64,000 nucleotides of DNA from Cylicocyclus nassatus (Eukaryota; Nematoda; Chromadorea; Rhabditida; Strongylidae): the NCBI GenBank assembly GCA_958299035.1, contig CATQJL010000001.1, forward strand, positions 6,192,284 to 6,256,283. Reading direction: 5' to 3'. This document shows, in pieces, positions 34,830-49,000 of this stretch (positions are counted from its first letter, which is position 1; each line of letters begins with the position of its first letter). Below the pieces are notes generated by a model. That model saw nothing but the letters and a program-made list of their open reading frames with translations. It ran no database searches and had not been told where the DNA came from. The translations under genes were made by a program, and so were the position numbers.

Positions 34830-37800
34830 AGGTTTTTCAAGACTACCTTTGCTCTACTGGACAGCAAAAAAACAGGCCGATCCAGAAAGTCATGCCTGAG
34901 CGTCACTGTCCGAATATAAGGCTTTAAAATGGTTCGCATAGACAGCGATTCCCAAATTATACCCACCCATAGCTCCTTTATAACTTCAGCGTTTCGGATA
35001 AGACTCTATAGGTTTTTCAAGTCTACCTTTGCTCTACTGGACAGCAAAAAATACAGGCCGATTCGGGAAGTCATGTCTGAGTACCATGCCTTTGAAATAG
35101 ATCGCAAGACAACGATTCCCAAATTATACCCACCCATAGCTCCTTTATATCTTCAGCGTTCCGGATAAGACTTTATAGTTTTTCAAGAATATCTTTGCTC
35201 TATTTGAGAGCAAAAAATCCAGTCCAGTTCAAGAAGTCATGTCTAAGCATCTGTCCGAATATATGGCTATGAAATGGCTCGCATAGACAGCGATTCCCAA
35301 ATTATACCCACCCATAGCTCCTTTATATCTTCAGCGTTCCGGATAAGACTTTATAGTTTTTCAAGAATATCTTTGCTCTATTTGAGAGCAAAAAATCCAG
35401 TCCAGTTCAAGAAGTCATGTGTGAGCATCTGTTCGAATAAAGGCTTTGAAATGGCTCGCATAGTCAGCGATTCCCAAATTATACCCACCCATAGCTCCTT
35501 TATATCTTCAGCGTTCCGGATAAGACTTTATAGTTTTTCAAGAATATCTTTGCTCTATTTGAGAGCAAAAAATCCAGTCCAGTTCAAGAAGTCATGTGTG
35601 AGCATCTGTTCGAATAAAGGCTTTGAAATGGCTCGCATAGTCAGCGATTCCCAAATTATACCCACCCATAGCTCCTTTATAACCTCAGCGTTCCAGAAAA
35701 GACTCTATAGGTTTTTCAAGACTACCTTTGCTCTACTGGACAGCAAAAAAACAGGCCGATCCAGAAAGTCATGCCTGAGCGTCACTGTCCGAATATAAGG
35801 CTTTAAAATGGTTCGCATAGACAGCGATTCCCAAATTATACCCACCCATAGCTCCTTTATAAGTTCAGCGTTTCGGATAAGACTCTATAGGTTTTTCAAG
35901 TCTACCTTTGCTCTACTGGACAGCAAAAAATACAGACCGATTCGGGAAGTCATGTCTGAGTACCATGCCTTTGAAATAGATCGCAAGACAACGATTCTCA
36001 AATTATACCCACCCATAGCTCCTTTATAACCTCAGCGTTCCGGATAAGACTCTATAGGTTTTTCAAGACTACCTTTGCTCTACTGGACAGCAAAAAAAAA
36101 ACAGGCCGATCCAGAAAGTCATGCCTGAGCGTCACTGTCCGAATATATGGCTATGAAATGGCTCGCATAGACAGCGATTCCCAAATTATACCCACCCATA
36201 GCTCCTTTATAACTTCAGCGTTTCGGATAAGACTCTATAGGTTTTTCAAGTCTACCTTTGCTCTACTGGACAGCAAAAAATACAGGCCGATTCGGGAAGT
36301 CATGTCTGAGTACCATGCCTTTGAAATAGATCGCAAGACAACGATTCCCAAATTATACCCACCCATAGCTCCTTTATATCTTCAGCGTTCCGGATAAGAC
36401 TTTATAGCTTTCCAAGAATATCTTCATCTACTTGAGAGCAAAAAATCCAGGCCAGTTCAAGAAGTCATGTCTAAGCATCTGTTCGAATATAAGGCTTTAA
36501 AATGGTTCGCATAGACAGCGATTCCCAAATTATACCCACCCATAGCTCCTTTATAACCTCAGCGTTCCGGATAAGACTCTATAGGTTTTTCAAGACTACC
36601 TTTGCTCTACTGGACAGCAAAAAAAACAGGCCGATCCAGAAAGTCATGCCTGAGCGTCACTGTCCGAATATAAGGCTTTAAAATGGTTCGCATAGACAGC
36701 GATTCCCAAATTATACCCACCCATAGCTCCTTTATAACTTCAGCGTTTCGGATAAGACTCTATAGGTTTTTCAAGTCTACCTTTGCTCTACTGGACAGCA
36801 AAAAATACAGGCCGATTCGGGAAGTCATGTCTGAGTACCATGCCTTTGAAATAGATCGCAAGACAACGATTCCCAAATTATACCCACCCATAGCTCCTTT
36901 ATATCTTCAGCGTTCCGGATAAGACTTTATAGTTTTTCAAGAATATCTTTGCTCTATTTGAGAGCAAAAAATCCAGTCCAGTTCAAGAAGTCATGTCTAA
37001 GCATCTGTCCGAATATATGGCTATGAAATGGCTCGCATAGACAGCGATTCCCAAATTATACCCACCCATAGCTCCTTTATATCTTCAGCGTTCCGGATAA
37101 GACTTTATAGTTTTTCAAGAATATCTTTGCTCTATTTGAGAGCAAAAAATCCAGTCCAGTTCAAGAAGTCATGTGTGAGCATCTGTTCGAATAAAGGCTT
37201 TGAAATGGCTCGCATAGTCAGCGATTCCCAAATTATACCCACCCATAGCTCCTTTATATCTTCAGCGTTCCGGATAAGACTTTATAGTTTTTCAAGAATA
37301 TCTTTGCTCTATTTGAGAGCAAAAAATCCAGTCCAGTTCAAGAAGTCATGTGTGAGCATCTGTTCGAATAAAGGCTTTGAAATGGCTCGCATAGTCAGCG
37401 ATTCCCAAATTATACCCACCCATAGCTCCTTTATAACCTCAGCGTTCCAGAAAAGACTCTATAGGTTTTTCAAGACTACCTTTGCTCTACTGGACAGCAA
37501 AAAAACAGGCCGATCCAGAAAGTCATGCCTGAGCGTCACTGTCCGAATATAAGGCTTTAAAATGGTTCGCATAGACAGCGATTCCCAAATTATACCCACC
37601 CATAGCTCCTTTATAACTTCAGCGTTTCGGATAAGACTCTATAGGTTTTTCAAGTCTACCTTTGCTCTACTGGACAGCAAAAAATACAGACCGATTCGGG
37701 AAGTCATGTCTGAGTACCATGCCTTTGAAATAGATCGCAAGACAACGATTCTCAAATTATACCCACCCATAGCTCCTTTATAACCTCAGCGTTCCGGATA

Positions 37801-38745
37801 AGACTCTATAGGTTTTTCAAGACTACCTTTGCTCTACTGGACAGCAAAAAAAAACAGGCCGATCCAGAAAGTCATGCCTGAGCGTCACTGTCCGAATATA
37901 TGGCTATGAAATGGCTCGCATAGACAGCGATTCCCAAATTATACCCACCCATAGCTCCTTTATAACTTCAGCGTTTCGGATAAGACTCTATAGGTTTTTC
38001 AAGTCTACCTTTGCTCTACTGGACAGCAAAAAATACAGGCCGATTCGGGAAGTCATGTCTGAGTACCATGCCTTTGAAATAGATCGCAAGACAACGATTC
38101 CCAAATTATACCCACCCATAGCTCCTTTATATCTTCAGCGTTCCGGATAAGACTTTATAGCTTTCCAAGAATATCTTCATCTACTTGAGAGCAAAAAATC
38201 CAGGCCAGTTCAAGAAGTCATGTCTAAGCATCTGTTCGAATATAAGGCTTTAAAATGGTTCGCATAGACAGCGATTCCCAAATTATACCCACCCATAGCT
38301 CCTTTATAACCTCAGCGTTCCGGATAAGACTCTATAGGTTTTTCAAGACTACCTTTGCTCTACTGGACAGCAAAAAAAACAGGCCGATCCAGAAAGTCAT
38401 GCCTGAGCGTCACTGTCCGAATATAAGGCTTTAAAATGGTTCGCATAGACAGCGATTCCCAAATTATACCCACCCATAGCTCCTTTATAACTTCAGCGTT
38501 TCGGATAAGACTCTATAGGTTTTTCAAGTCTACCTTTGCTCTACTGGACAGCAAAAAATACAGACCGATTCGGGAAGTCATGTCTGAGTACCATGCCTTT
38601 GAAATAGATCGCAAGACAATGATTCCCAAATTATACCCACCCACAGCTCCTTTATATCTTCAGCGTTCCGGATAAGACTTTATAGTTTTTCAAGAATATC
38701 TTTGCTCTATTTGAGAGCAAAAAATCCAGTCCAGTTCAAGAAGTC
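34830..38745. repeat. Units of 1754 bp (10 monomers), about 2.2 copies
   Basis: Copies run approximately 34,830-36,583, 36,584-38,336 and 38,337-38,745. Spacing is 1754 bp, then 1753 bp in the last third because a B-type A run is one base shorter (near 36,095 versus 37,849). Shared markers include B/D chimeras, 'ttccagaaaag' (near 35,692 and 37,446) and 'tatagctttccaag' (near 36,403 and 38,156). The tail has 'agacaatgattcc' near 38,615. Confidence 0.83.
34848..35027 (+). repeat. B/D chimeric monomer (reciprocal type)
   Basis: This 180-bp unit begins as type B ('ggacagc', A run, 'gagcgtcactgtcc') and switches to the D tail 'gaatataaggctttaaaatg'. It is the reciprocal arrangement to the A/B chimera and changes over in the same shared stretch. 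It recurs often in domain IV, for example near 35,790, 36,665, 37,545 and 40,365. Confidence 0.82.
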
Positions 38746-40639
38746 ATGTGTGAGCATCTGTTCGAATAAAGGCTTTGAAATGGCTCGCATAGTCAGCGAT
38801 TCCCAAATTATACCCACCCATAGCTCCTTTATATCTTCAGCGTTCCGGATAAGACTTTATAGTTTTTCGAGAATATCTTTGCTCTATTTGAGAGCAAAAA
38901 ATCCAGTCCAGTTCAAGAAGTCATGTGTGAGCATCTGTCCGAATATATGGCTATGAAATGGCTCGCATAGACAGCGATTCCCAAATTATACCCACCCATA
39001 GCTCCTTTATATCTTCAGCGTTCCGGATAAGACTTTATAGTTTTTCAAGAATATCTTTGCTCTATTTGAGAGCAAAAAATCCAGTCCAGTTCAAGAAGTC
39101 ATGTGTGAGCATCTGTTCGAATAAAGGCTTTGAAATGGCTCGCATAGTCAGCGATTCCCAAATTATACCCACCCATAGCTCCTTTATAACCTCAGCGTTC
39201 CAGAAAAGACTCTATAGGTTTTTCAAGACTACCTTTGCTCTACTGGGCAGCAAAAAAACAGGCCGATCCAGAAAGTCATGCCTGAGCGTCACTGTCCGAA
39301 TAGATGGCTATGAAATGGCTCGCATAGACAGCGATTCCCAAATTATACCCACCCATAGCTCCTTTATAACTTCAGCGTTTCGGATAAGACTCTATAGGTT
39401 TTTCAAGACTACCTTTGCTCTACTGGACAGCAAAAAAAACAGGCCGATCCAGAAAGTCATGATTGAGCGTCACTGTCCGAATATATGGCTATGAAATGGC
39501 TCGCATAGACAGCGATTCCCAAATTATACCCACCCGTAGCTCCTTTATAACTTCAGCGTTCCGGATAAGACTTTATAGTTTTCCAAGAATATCTTCATCT
39601 ACTTGAGAGCAAAAAATCCAGGCCAGTTCAAGAAGTCATGTCTAAGCATCTGTTCGAATATAAGGCTTTAAAATGGTTCGCATAGACAGCGATTCCCAAA
39701 TTATACCCACCCATAGCTCCTTTATAACCTCAGCGTTCCGGATAAGACTCTATAGGTTTTTCAAGACTACCTTTGCTCTACTGGACAGCAAAAAAAAAAC
39801 AGGCCGATCCAGAAAGTCATGCCTGAGCGTCACTGTCCGAATATATGGCTATGAAATGGCTCGCATAGACAGCGATTCCCAAATTATACCCACCCATAGC
39901 TCCTTTATAACTTCAGCGTTTCGGATAAGACTCTATAGGTTTTTCAAGTCTACCTTTGCTCTACTGGACAGCAAAAAATACAGGCCGATTCGGGAAGTCA
40001 TGTCTGAGTACCATGCCTTTGAAATAGATCGCAAGACAACGATTCCCAAATTATACCCACCCATAGCTCCTTTATATCTTCAGCGTTCCGGATAAGACTT
40101 TATAGCTTTCCAAGAATATCTTCATCTACTTGAGAGCAAAAAATCCAGGCCAGTTCAAGAAGTCATGTCTAAGCATCTGTTCGAATATAAGGCTTTAAAA
40201 TGGTTCGCATAGACAGCGATTCCCAAATTATACCCACCCATAGCTCCTTTATAACCTCAGCGTTCCGGATAAGACTCTATAGGTTTTTCAAGACTACCTT
40301 TGCTCTACTGGACAGCAAAAAAAACAGGCCGATCCAGAAAGTCATGCCTGAGCGTCACTGTCCGAATATAAGGCTTTAAAATGGTTCGCATAGACAGCGA
40401 TTCCCAAATTATACCCACCCATAGCTCCTTTATAACTTCAGCGTTTCGGATAAGACTCTATAGGTTTTTCAAGTCTACCTTTGCTCTACTGGACAGCAAA
40501 AAATACAGACCGATTCGGGAAGTCATGTCTGAGTACCATGCCTTTGAAATAGATCGCAAGACAACGATTCCCAAATTATACCCACCCACAGCTCCTTTAT
40601 ATCTTCAGCGTTCCGGATAAGACTTTATAGTTTTTCAAG
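38746..40639. repeat. Block related to the next 2648-bp unit at 1945-bp spacing
   Basis: Monomers from about 38,830 to 39,450 match about 40,775-41,395 at an offset of 1945 bp, including the 'ctgggcagc' variant of type B (near 39,244 and 41,189). The offset then changes because an extra B-C pair lies near 39,780-40,090. Single-copy changes include 'tttttcgagaatatc' near 38,868 and 'gtcatgattgagcg' near 39,461. Confidence 0.7.
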
Positions 40640-43600
40640 AATATCTTTGCTCTATTTGAGAGCAAAAAATCCAGTCCAGTTCAAGAAGTCATGTGTGAGC
40701 ATCTGTTCGAATAAAGGCTTTGAAATGGCTCGCATAGTCAGCGATTCCCAAATTATACCCACCCATAGCTACTTTATATCTTCAGCGTTCCGGATAAGAC
40801 TTTATAGTTTTTCAAGAATATCTTTGCTCTATTTGAGAGCAAAAAATCCAGTCCAGTTCAAGAAGTCATGTGTGAGCATCTGTCCGAATATATGGCTATG
40901 AAATGGCTCGCATAGACAGCGATTCCCAAATTATACCCACCCATAGCTCCTTTATATCTTCAGCGTTCCGGATAAGACTTTATAGTTTTTCAAGAATATC
41001 TTTGCTCTATTTGAGAGCAAAAAATCCAGTCCAGTTCAAGAAGTCATGTGTGAGCATCTGTTCGAATAAAGGCTTTGAAATGGCTCGCATAGTCAGCGAT
41101 TCCCAAATTATACCCACCCATAGCTCCTTTATAACCTCAGCGTTCCAGAAAAGACTCTATAGGTTTTTCAAGACTACCTTTGCTCTACTGGGCAGCAAAA
41201 AAACAGGCCGATCCAGAAAGTCATGCCTGAGCGTCACTGTCCGAATAGATGGCTATGAAATGGCTCGCATAGACAGCGATTCCCAAATTATACCCACCCA
41301 TAGCTCCTTTATAACTTCAGCGTTTCGGATAAGACTCTATAGGTTTTTCAAGACTACCTTTGCTCTACTGGACAGCAAAAAAAAAACAGGCCGATCCAGA
41401 AAGTCATGCCTGAGCGTCACTGTCCGAATATATGGCTATGAAATGGCTCGCATAGACAGCGATTCCCAAATTATACCCACCCGTAGCTCCTTTATAACTT
41501 CAGCGTTCCGGATAAGACTTTATAGTTTTCCAAGAATATCTTCATCTACTTGAGAGCAAAAAATCCAGGCCAGTTCAAGAAGTCATGTCTAAGCATCTGT
41601 TCGAATATAAGGCTTTAAAATGGTTCGCATAGACAGCGATTCCCAAATTATACCCACCCATAGCTCCTTTATAACCTCAGCGTTCCGGATAAGACTCTAT
41701 AGGTTTTTCAAGACTACCTTTGCTCTACTGGACAGCAAAAAAAACAGGCCGATCCAGAAAGTCATGCCTGAGCGTCACTGTCCGAATATAAGGCTTTAAA
41801 ATGGTTCGCATAGACAGCGATTCCCAAATTATACCCACCCATAGCTCCTTTATAACTTCAGCGTTTCGGATAAGACTCTATAGGTTTTTCAAGTCTACCT
41901 TTGCTCTACTGGACAGCAAAAAATACAGACCGATTCGGGAAGTCATGTCTGAGTACCATGCCTTTGAAATAGATCGCAAGACAACGATTCCCAAATTATA
42001 CCCACCCACAGCTCCTTTATATCTTCAGCGTTCCGGATAAGACTTTATAGTTTTTCAAGAATATCTTTGCTCTATTTGAGAGCAAAAAATCCAGTCCAGT
42101 TCAAGAAGTCATGTGTGAGCATCTGTTCGAATAAAGGCTTTGAAATGGCTCGCATAGTCAGCGATTCCCAAATTATACCCACCCATAGCTCCTTTATATC
42201 TTCAGCGTTCCGGATAAGACTTTATAGTTTTTCAAGAATATCTTTGCTCTATTTGAGAGCAAAAAATCCAGTCCAGTTCAAGAAGTCATGTGTGAGCATC
42301 TGTTCGAATAAAGGCTTTGAAATGGCTCGCATAGTCAGCGATTCCCAAATTATACCCACCCATAGCTCCTTTATAACCTCAGCGTTCCAGAAAAGACTCT
42401 ATAGGTTTTTCAAGACTACCTTTGCTCTACTGGACAGCAAAAAAAACAGGCCGATCCAGAAAGTCATGCCTGAGCGTCACTGTCCGAATATATGGCTATG
42501 AAATGGCTCGCATAGACAGCGATTCCCAAATTATACCCACCCATAGCTCCTTTATAACTTCAGCGTTTCGGATAAGACTCTATAGGTTTTTCAAGTCTAC
42601 CTTTGCTCTACTGGACAGCAAAAAATACAGACCGATTCGGGAAGTCATGTCTGAGTACCATGCCTTTGAAATAGATCGCAAGACAACGATTCTCAAATTA
42701 TACCCACCCATAGCTCCTTTATAACCTCAGCGTTCCGGATAAGACTCTATAGGTTTTTCAAGACTACCTTTGCTCTACTGGACAGCAAAAAAAAACAGGC
42801 CGATCCAGAAAGTCATGCCTGAGCGTCACTGTCCGAATATATGGCTATGAAATGGCTCGCATAGACAGCGATTCCCAAATTATACCCACCCATAGCTCCT
42901 TTATAACTTCAGCGTTTCGGATAAGACTCTATAGGTTTTTCAAGTCTACCTTTGCTCTACTGGACAGCAAAAAATACAGGCCGATTCGGGAAGTCATGTC
43001 TGAGTACCATGCCTTTGAAATAGATCGCAAGACAACGATTCCCAAATTATACCCACCCATAGCTCCTTTATATCTTCAGCGTTCCGGATAAGACTTTATA
43101 GTTTTTCAAGAATATCTTTGCTCTATTTGAGAGCAAAAAATCCAGTCCAGTTCAAGAAGTCATGTGTGAGCATCTGTTCGAATAAAGGCTTTGAAATGGC
43201 TCGCATAGTCAGCGATTCCCAAATTATACCCACCCCTAGCTCCTTTATATCTTCAGCGTTCCGGATAAGACTTTATAGTTTTTCAAGAATATCTTTGCTC
43301 TATTTGAGAGCAAAAAATCCAGTCCAGTTCAAGAAGTCATGTGTGAGCATCTGTTCGAATAAAGGCTTTGAAATGGCTCGCATAGTCAGCGATTCCCAAA
43401 TTATACCCACCCATAGCTACTTTATATCTTCAGCGTTCCGGATAAGACTTTATAGTTTTTCAAGAATATCTTTGCTCTATTTGAGAGCAAAAAATCCAGT
43501 CCAGTTCAAGAAGTCATGTGTGAGCATCTGTCCGAATATATGGCTATGAAATGGCTCGCATAGACAGCGATTCCCAAATTATACCCACCCATAGCTCCTT

Positions 43601-46070
43601 TATATCTTCAGCGTTCCGGATAAGACTTTATAGTTTTTCAAGAATATCTTTGCTCTATTTGAGAGCAAAAAATCCAGTCCAGTTCAAGAAGTCATGTGTG
43701 AGCATCTGTTCGAATAAAGGCTTTGAAATGGCTCGCATAGTCAGCGATTCCCAAATTATACCCACCCATAGCTCCTTTATAACCTCAGCGTTCCAGAAAA
43801 GACTCTATAGGTTTTTCAAGACTACCTTTGCTCTACTGGGCAGCAAAAAAACAGGCCGATCCAGAAAGTCATGCCTGAGCGTCACTGTCCGAATAGATGG
43901 CTATGAAATGGCTCGCATAGACAGCGATTCCCAAATTATACCCACCCATAGCTCCTTTATAACTTCAGCGTTTCGGATAAGACTCTATAGGTTTTTCAAG
44001 ACTACCTTTGCTCTACTGGACAGCAAAAAAAAAACAGGCCGATCCAGAAAGTCATGCCTGAGCGTCACTGTCCGAATATATGGCTATGAAATGGCTCGCA
44101 TAGACAGCGATTCCCAAATTATACCCACCCGTAGCTCCTTTATAACTTCAGCGTTCCGGATAAGACTTTATAGTTTTCCAAGAATATCTTCATCTACTTG
44201 AGAGCAAAAAATCCAGGCCAGTTCAAGAAGTCATGTCTAAGCATCTGTTCGAATATAAGGCTTTAAAATGGTTCGCATAGACAGCGATTCCCAAATTATA
44301 CCCACCCATAGCTCCTTTATAACCTCAGCGTTCCGGATAAGACTCTATAGGTTTTTCAAGACTACCTTTGCTCTACTGGACAGCAAAAAAAACAGGCCGA
44401 TCCAGAAAGTCATGCCTGAGCGTCACTGTCCGAATATAAGGCTTTAAAATGGTTCGCATAGACAGCGATTCCCAAATTATACCCACCCATAGCTCCTTTA
44501 TAACTTCAGCGTTTCGGATAAGACTCTATAGGTTTTTCAAGTCTACCTTTGCTCTACTGGACAGCAAAAAATACAGACCGATTCGGGAAGTCATGTCTGA
44601 GTACCATGCCTTTGAAATAGATCGCAAGACAACGATTCCCAAATTATACCCACCCACAGCTCCTTTATATCTTCAGCGTTCCGGATAAGACTTTATAGTT
44701 TTTCAAGAATATCTTTGCTCTATTTGAGAGCAAAAAATCCAGTCCAGTTCAAGAAGTCATGTGTGAGCATCTGTTCGAATAAAGGCTTTGAAATGGCTCG
44801 CATAGTCAGCGATTCCCAAATTATACCCACCCATAGCTCCTTTATATCTTCAGCGTTCCGGATAAGACTTTATAGTTTTTCAAGAATATCTTTGCTCTAT
44901 TTGAGAGCAAAAAATCCAGTCCAGTTCAAGAAGTCATGTGTGAGCATCTGTTCGAATAAAGGCTTTGAAATGGCTCGCATAGTCAGCGATTCCCAAATTA
45001 TACCCACCCATAGCTCCTTTATAACCTCAGCGTTCCAGAAAAGACTCTATAGGTTTTTCAAGACTACCTTTGCTCTACTGGACAGCAAAAAAAACAGGCC
45101 GATCCAGAAAGTCATGCCTGAGCGTCACTGTCCGAATATATGGCTATGAAATGGCTCGCATAGACAGCGATTCCCAAATTATACCCACCCATAGCTCCTT
45201 TATAACTTCAGCGTTTCGGATAAGACTCTATAGGTTTTTCAAGTCTACCTTTGCTCTACTGGACAGCAAAAAATACAGACCGATTCGGGAAGTCATGTCT
45301 GAGTACCATGCCTTTGAAATAGATCGCAAGACAACGATTCTCAAATTATACCCACCCATAGCTCCTTTATAACCTCAGCGTTCCGGATAAGACTCTATAG
45401 GTTTTTCAAGACTACCTTTGCTCTACTGGACAGCAAAAAAAAACAGGCCGATCCAGAAAGTCATGCCTGAGCGTCACTGTCCGAATATATGGCTATGAAA
45501 TGGCTCGCATAGACAGCGATTCCCAAATTATACCCACCCATAGCTCCTTTATAACTTCAGCGTTTCGGATAAGACTCTATAGGTTTTTCAAGTCTACCTT
45601 TGCTCTACTGGACAGCAAAAAATACAGGCCGATTCGGGAAGTCATGTCTGAGTACCATGCCTTTGAAATAGATCGCAAGACAACGATTCCCAAATTATAC
45701 CCACCCATAGCTCCTTTATATCTTCAGCGTTCCGGATAAGACTTTATAGTTTTTCAAGAATATCTTTGCTCTATTTGAGAGCAAAAAATCCAGTCCAGTT
45801 CAAGAAGTCATGTGTGAGCATCTGTTCGAATAAAGGCTTTGAAATGGCTCGCATAGTCAGCGATTCCCAAATTATACCCACCCCTAGCTCCTTTATATCT
45901 TCAGCGTTCCGGATAAGACTTTATAGTTTTTCAAGAATATCTTTGCTCTATTTGAGAGCAAAAAATCCAGTCCAGTTCAAGAAGTCATGTGTGAGCATCT
46001 GTTCGAATAAAGGCTTTGAAATGGCTCGCATAGTCAGCGATTCCCAAATTATACCCACCCATAGCTCCTT
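40640..46070. repeat. Two adjacent units of 2648 bp (15 monomers)
   Basis: About 40,640-43,287 is repeated from about 43,288 to near 46,070. Rare markers recur at exactly 2648 bp: 'catagctactttatatc' (near 40,771 and 43,419) and 'ctgggcagc' (near 41,189 and 43,837). 'acccctagctcc' (43,233 and 45,881) lies in the overlap at the end. I noticed no clear difference between the two copies by eye, which points to a very recent duplication. Confidence 0.85.
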
Positions 46071-49000
46071 TATAACCTCAGCGTTCCAGAAAAGACTCTA
46101 TAGGTTTTTCAAGACTACCTTTGCTCTACTGGACAGCAAAAAAACAGGCCGATCCAGAAACTCATGCCTGAGCGTCACTGTCCGAATAGATGGCTATGAA
46201 ATGGCTCGCATAGACAGCGATTCCCAAATTATACCCACCCATAGCTCCTTTATAACTTCAGCGTTTCGGATAAGACTCTATAGGTTTTTCAAGTCTACCT
46301 TTGCTCTACTGGACAGCAAAAAATACAGACCGATTCGGGAAGTCATGTCTGAGCGTCACTGTCCGAATATAAGGCTTTAAAATGGTTCGCATAGACAGCG
46401 ATTCCCAAATTATACCCACCCATAGCTCCTTTATAACTTCAGCGTTTCGGATAAGACTCTATAGGTTTTTCAAGTCTACCTTTGCTCTACTGGACAGCAA
46501 AAAATACAGACCGATTCGGGAAGTCATGTCTGAGTACCATGCCTTTGAAATAGATCGCAAGACAACGATTCCCAAATTATACCCACCCACAGCTCCTTTA
46601 TATCTTCAGCGTTCCGGATAAGACTTTATAGTTTTTCAAGAATATCTTTGCTCTATTTGAGAGCAAAAAATCCAGTCCAGTTCAAGAAGTCATGTGTGAG
46701 CATCTGTTCGAATAAAGGCTTTGAAATGGCTCGCATAGTCAGCGATTCCCAAATTATACCCACCCATAGCTCCTTTATAACCTCAGCGTTCCAGAAAAGA
46801 CTCTATAGGTTTTTCAAGACTACCTTTGCTCTACTGGACAGCAAAAAAAACAGGCCGATCCAGAAAGTCATGCCTGAGCGTCACTGTCCGAATATATGGC
46901 TATGAAATGGCTCGCATAGACAGCGATTCCCAAATTATACCCACCCATAGCTCCTTTATAACTTCAGCGTTTCGGATAAGACTCTATAGGTTTTTCAAGT
47001 CTACCTTTGCTCTACTGGACAGCAAAAAATACAGACCGATTCGGGAAGTCATGTCTGAGTACCATGCCTTTGAAATAGATCGCAAGACAACGATTCTCAA
47101 ATTATACCCACCCATAGCTCCTTTATAACCTCAGCGTTCCGGATAAGACTCTATAGGTTTTTCAAGACTACCTTTGCTCTACTGGACAGCAAAAAAAACA
47201 GGCCGATCCAGAAAGTCATGCCTGAGCGTCACTGTCCGAATATATGGCTATGAAATGGCTCGCATAGACAGCGATTCCCAAATTATACCCACCCATAGCT
47301 CCTTTATAACTTCAGCGTTTCGGATAAGACTCTATAGGTTTTTCAAGTCTACCTTTGCTCTACTGGACAGCAAAAAATACAGGCCGATTCGGGAAGTCAT
47401 GTCTGAGTACCATGCCTTTGAAATAGATCGCAAGACAACGATTCCCAAATTATACCCACCCATAGCTCCTTTATATCTTCAGCGTTCCGGATAAGACTTT
47501 ATAGTTTTTCAAGAATATCTTTGCTCTATTTGAGAGCAAAAAATCCAGTCCAGTTCAAGAAGTCATGTGTGAGCATCTGTTCGAATAAAGGCTTTGAAAT
47601 GGCTCGCATAGTCAGCGATTCCCAAATTATACCCACCCCTAGCTCCTTTATATCTTCAGCGTTCCGGATAAGACTTTATAGTTTTTCAAGAATATCTTTG
47701 CTCTATTTGAGAGCAAAAAATCCAGTCCAGTTCAAGAAGTCATGTGTGAGCATCTGTTCGAATAAAGGCTTTGAAATGGCTCGCATAGTCAGCGATTCCC
47801 AAATTATACCCACCCATAGCTCCTTTATAACCTCAGCGTTCCAGAAAAGACTCTATAGGTTTTTCAAGACTACCTTTGCTCTACTGGACAGCAAAAAAAC
47901 AGGCCGATCCAGAAAGTCATGCCTGAGCGTCACTGTCCGAATAGATGGCTATGAAATGGCTCGCATAGACAGCGATTCCCAAATTATACCCACCCATAGC
48001 TCCTTTATAACTTCAGCGTTTCGGATAAGACTCTATAGGTTTTTCAAGTCTACCTTTGCTCTACTGGACAGCAAAAAATACAGACCGATTCGGGAAGTCA
48101 TGTCTGAGTACCATGCCTTTGAAATAGATCGCAAGACAACGATTCTCAAATTATACCCACCCATAGCTCCTTTATAACCTCAGCGTTCCGGATAAGACTC
48201 TATAGGTTTTTCAAGACTACCTTTGCTCTACTGGACAGCAAAAAAAAACAGGCCGATCCAGAAAGTCATGCCTGAGCGTCACTGTCCGAATATATGGCTA
48301 TGAAATGGCTCGCATAGACAGCGATTCCCAAATTATACCCACCCATAGCTCCTTTATAACTTCAGCGTTTCGGATAAGACTCTATAGGTTTTTCAAGTCT
48401 ACCTTTGCTCTACTGGACAGCAAAAAATACAGGCCGATTCGGGAAGTCATGTCTGAGTACCATGCCTTTGAAATAGATCGCAAGACAACGATTCCCAAAT
48501 TATACCCACCCATAGCTCCTTTATATCTTCAGCGTTCCGGATAAGACTTTATAGCTTTCCAAGAATATCTTCATCTACTTGAGAGCAAAAAATCCAGGCC
48601 AGTTCAAGAAGTCATGTCTAAGCATCTGTTCGAATAAAGGCTTTGAAATGGCTCGCATAGTCAGCGATTCCCAAATTATACCCACCCATAGCTCCTTTAT
48701 AACCTCAGCGTTCCAGAAAAGACTCTATAGGTTTTTCAAGACTACCTTTGCTCTACTGGACAGCAAAAAAACAGGCCGATCCAGAAAGTCATGCCTGAGC
48801 GTCACTGTCCGAATAGATGGCTATGAAATGGCTCGCATAGACAGCGATTCCCAAATTATACCCACCCATAGCTCCTTTATAACTTCAGCGTTTCGGATAA
48901 GACTCTATAGGTTTTTCAAGTCTACCTTTGCTCTACTGGACAGCAAAAAATACAGACCGATTCGGGAAGTCATGTCTGAGTACCATGCCTTTGAAATAGA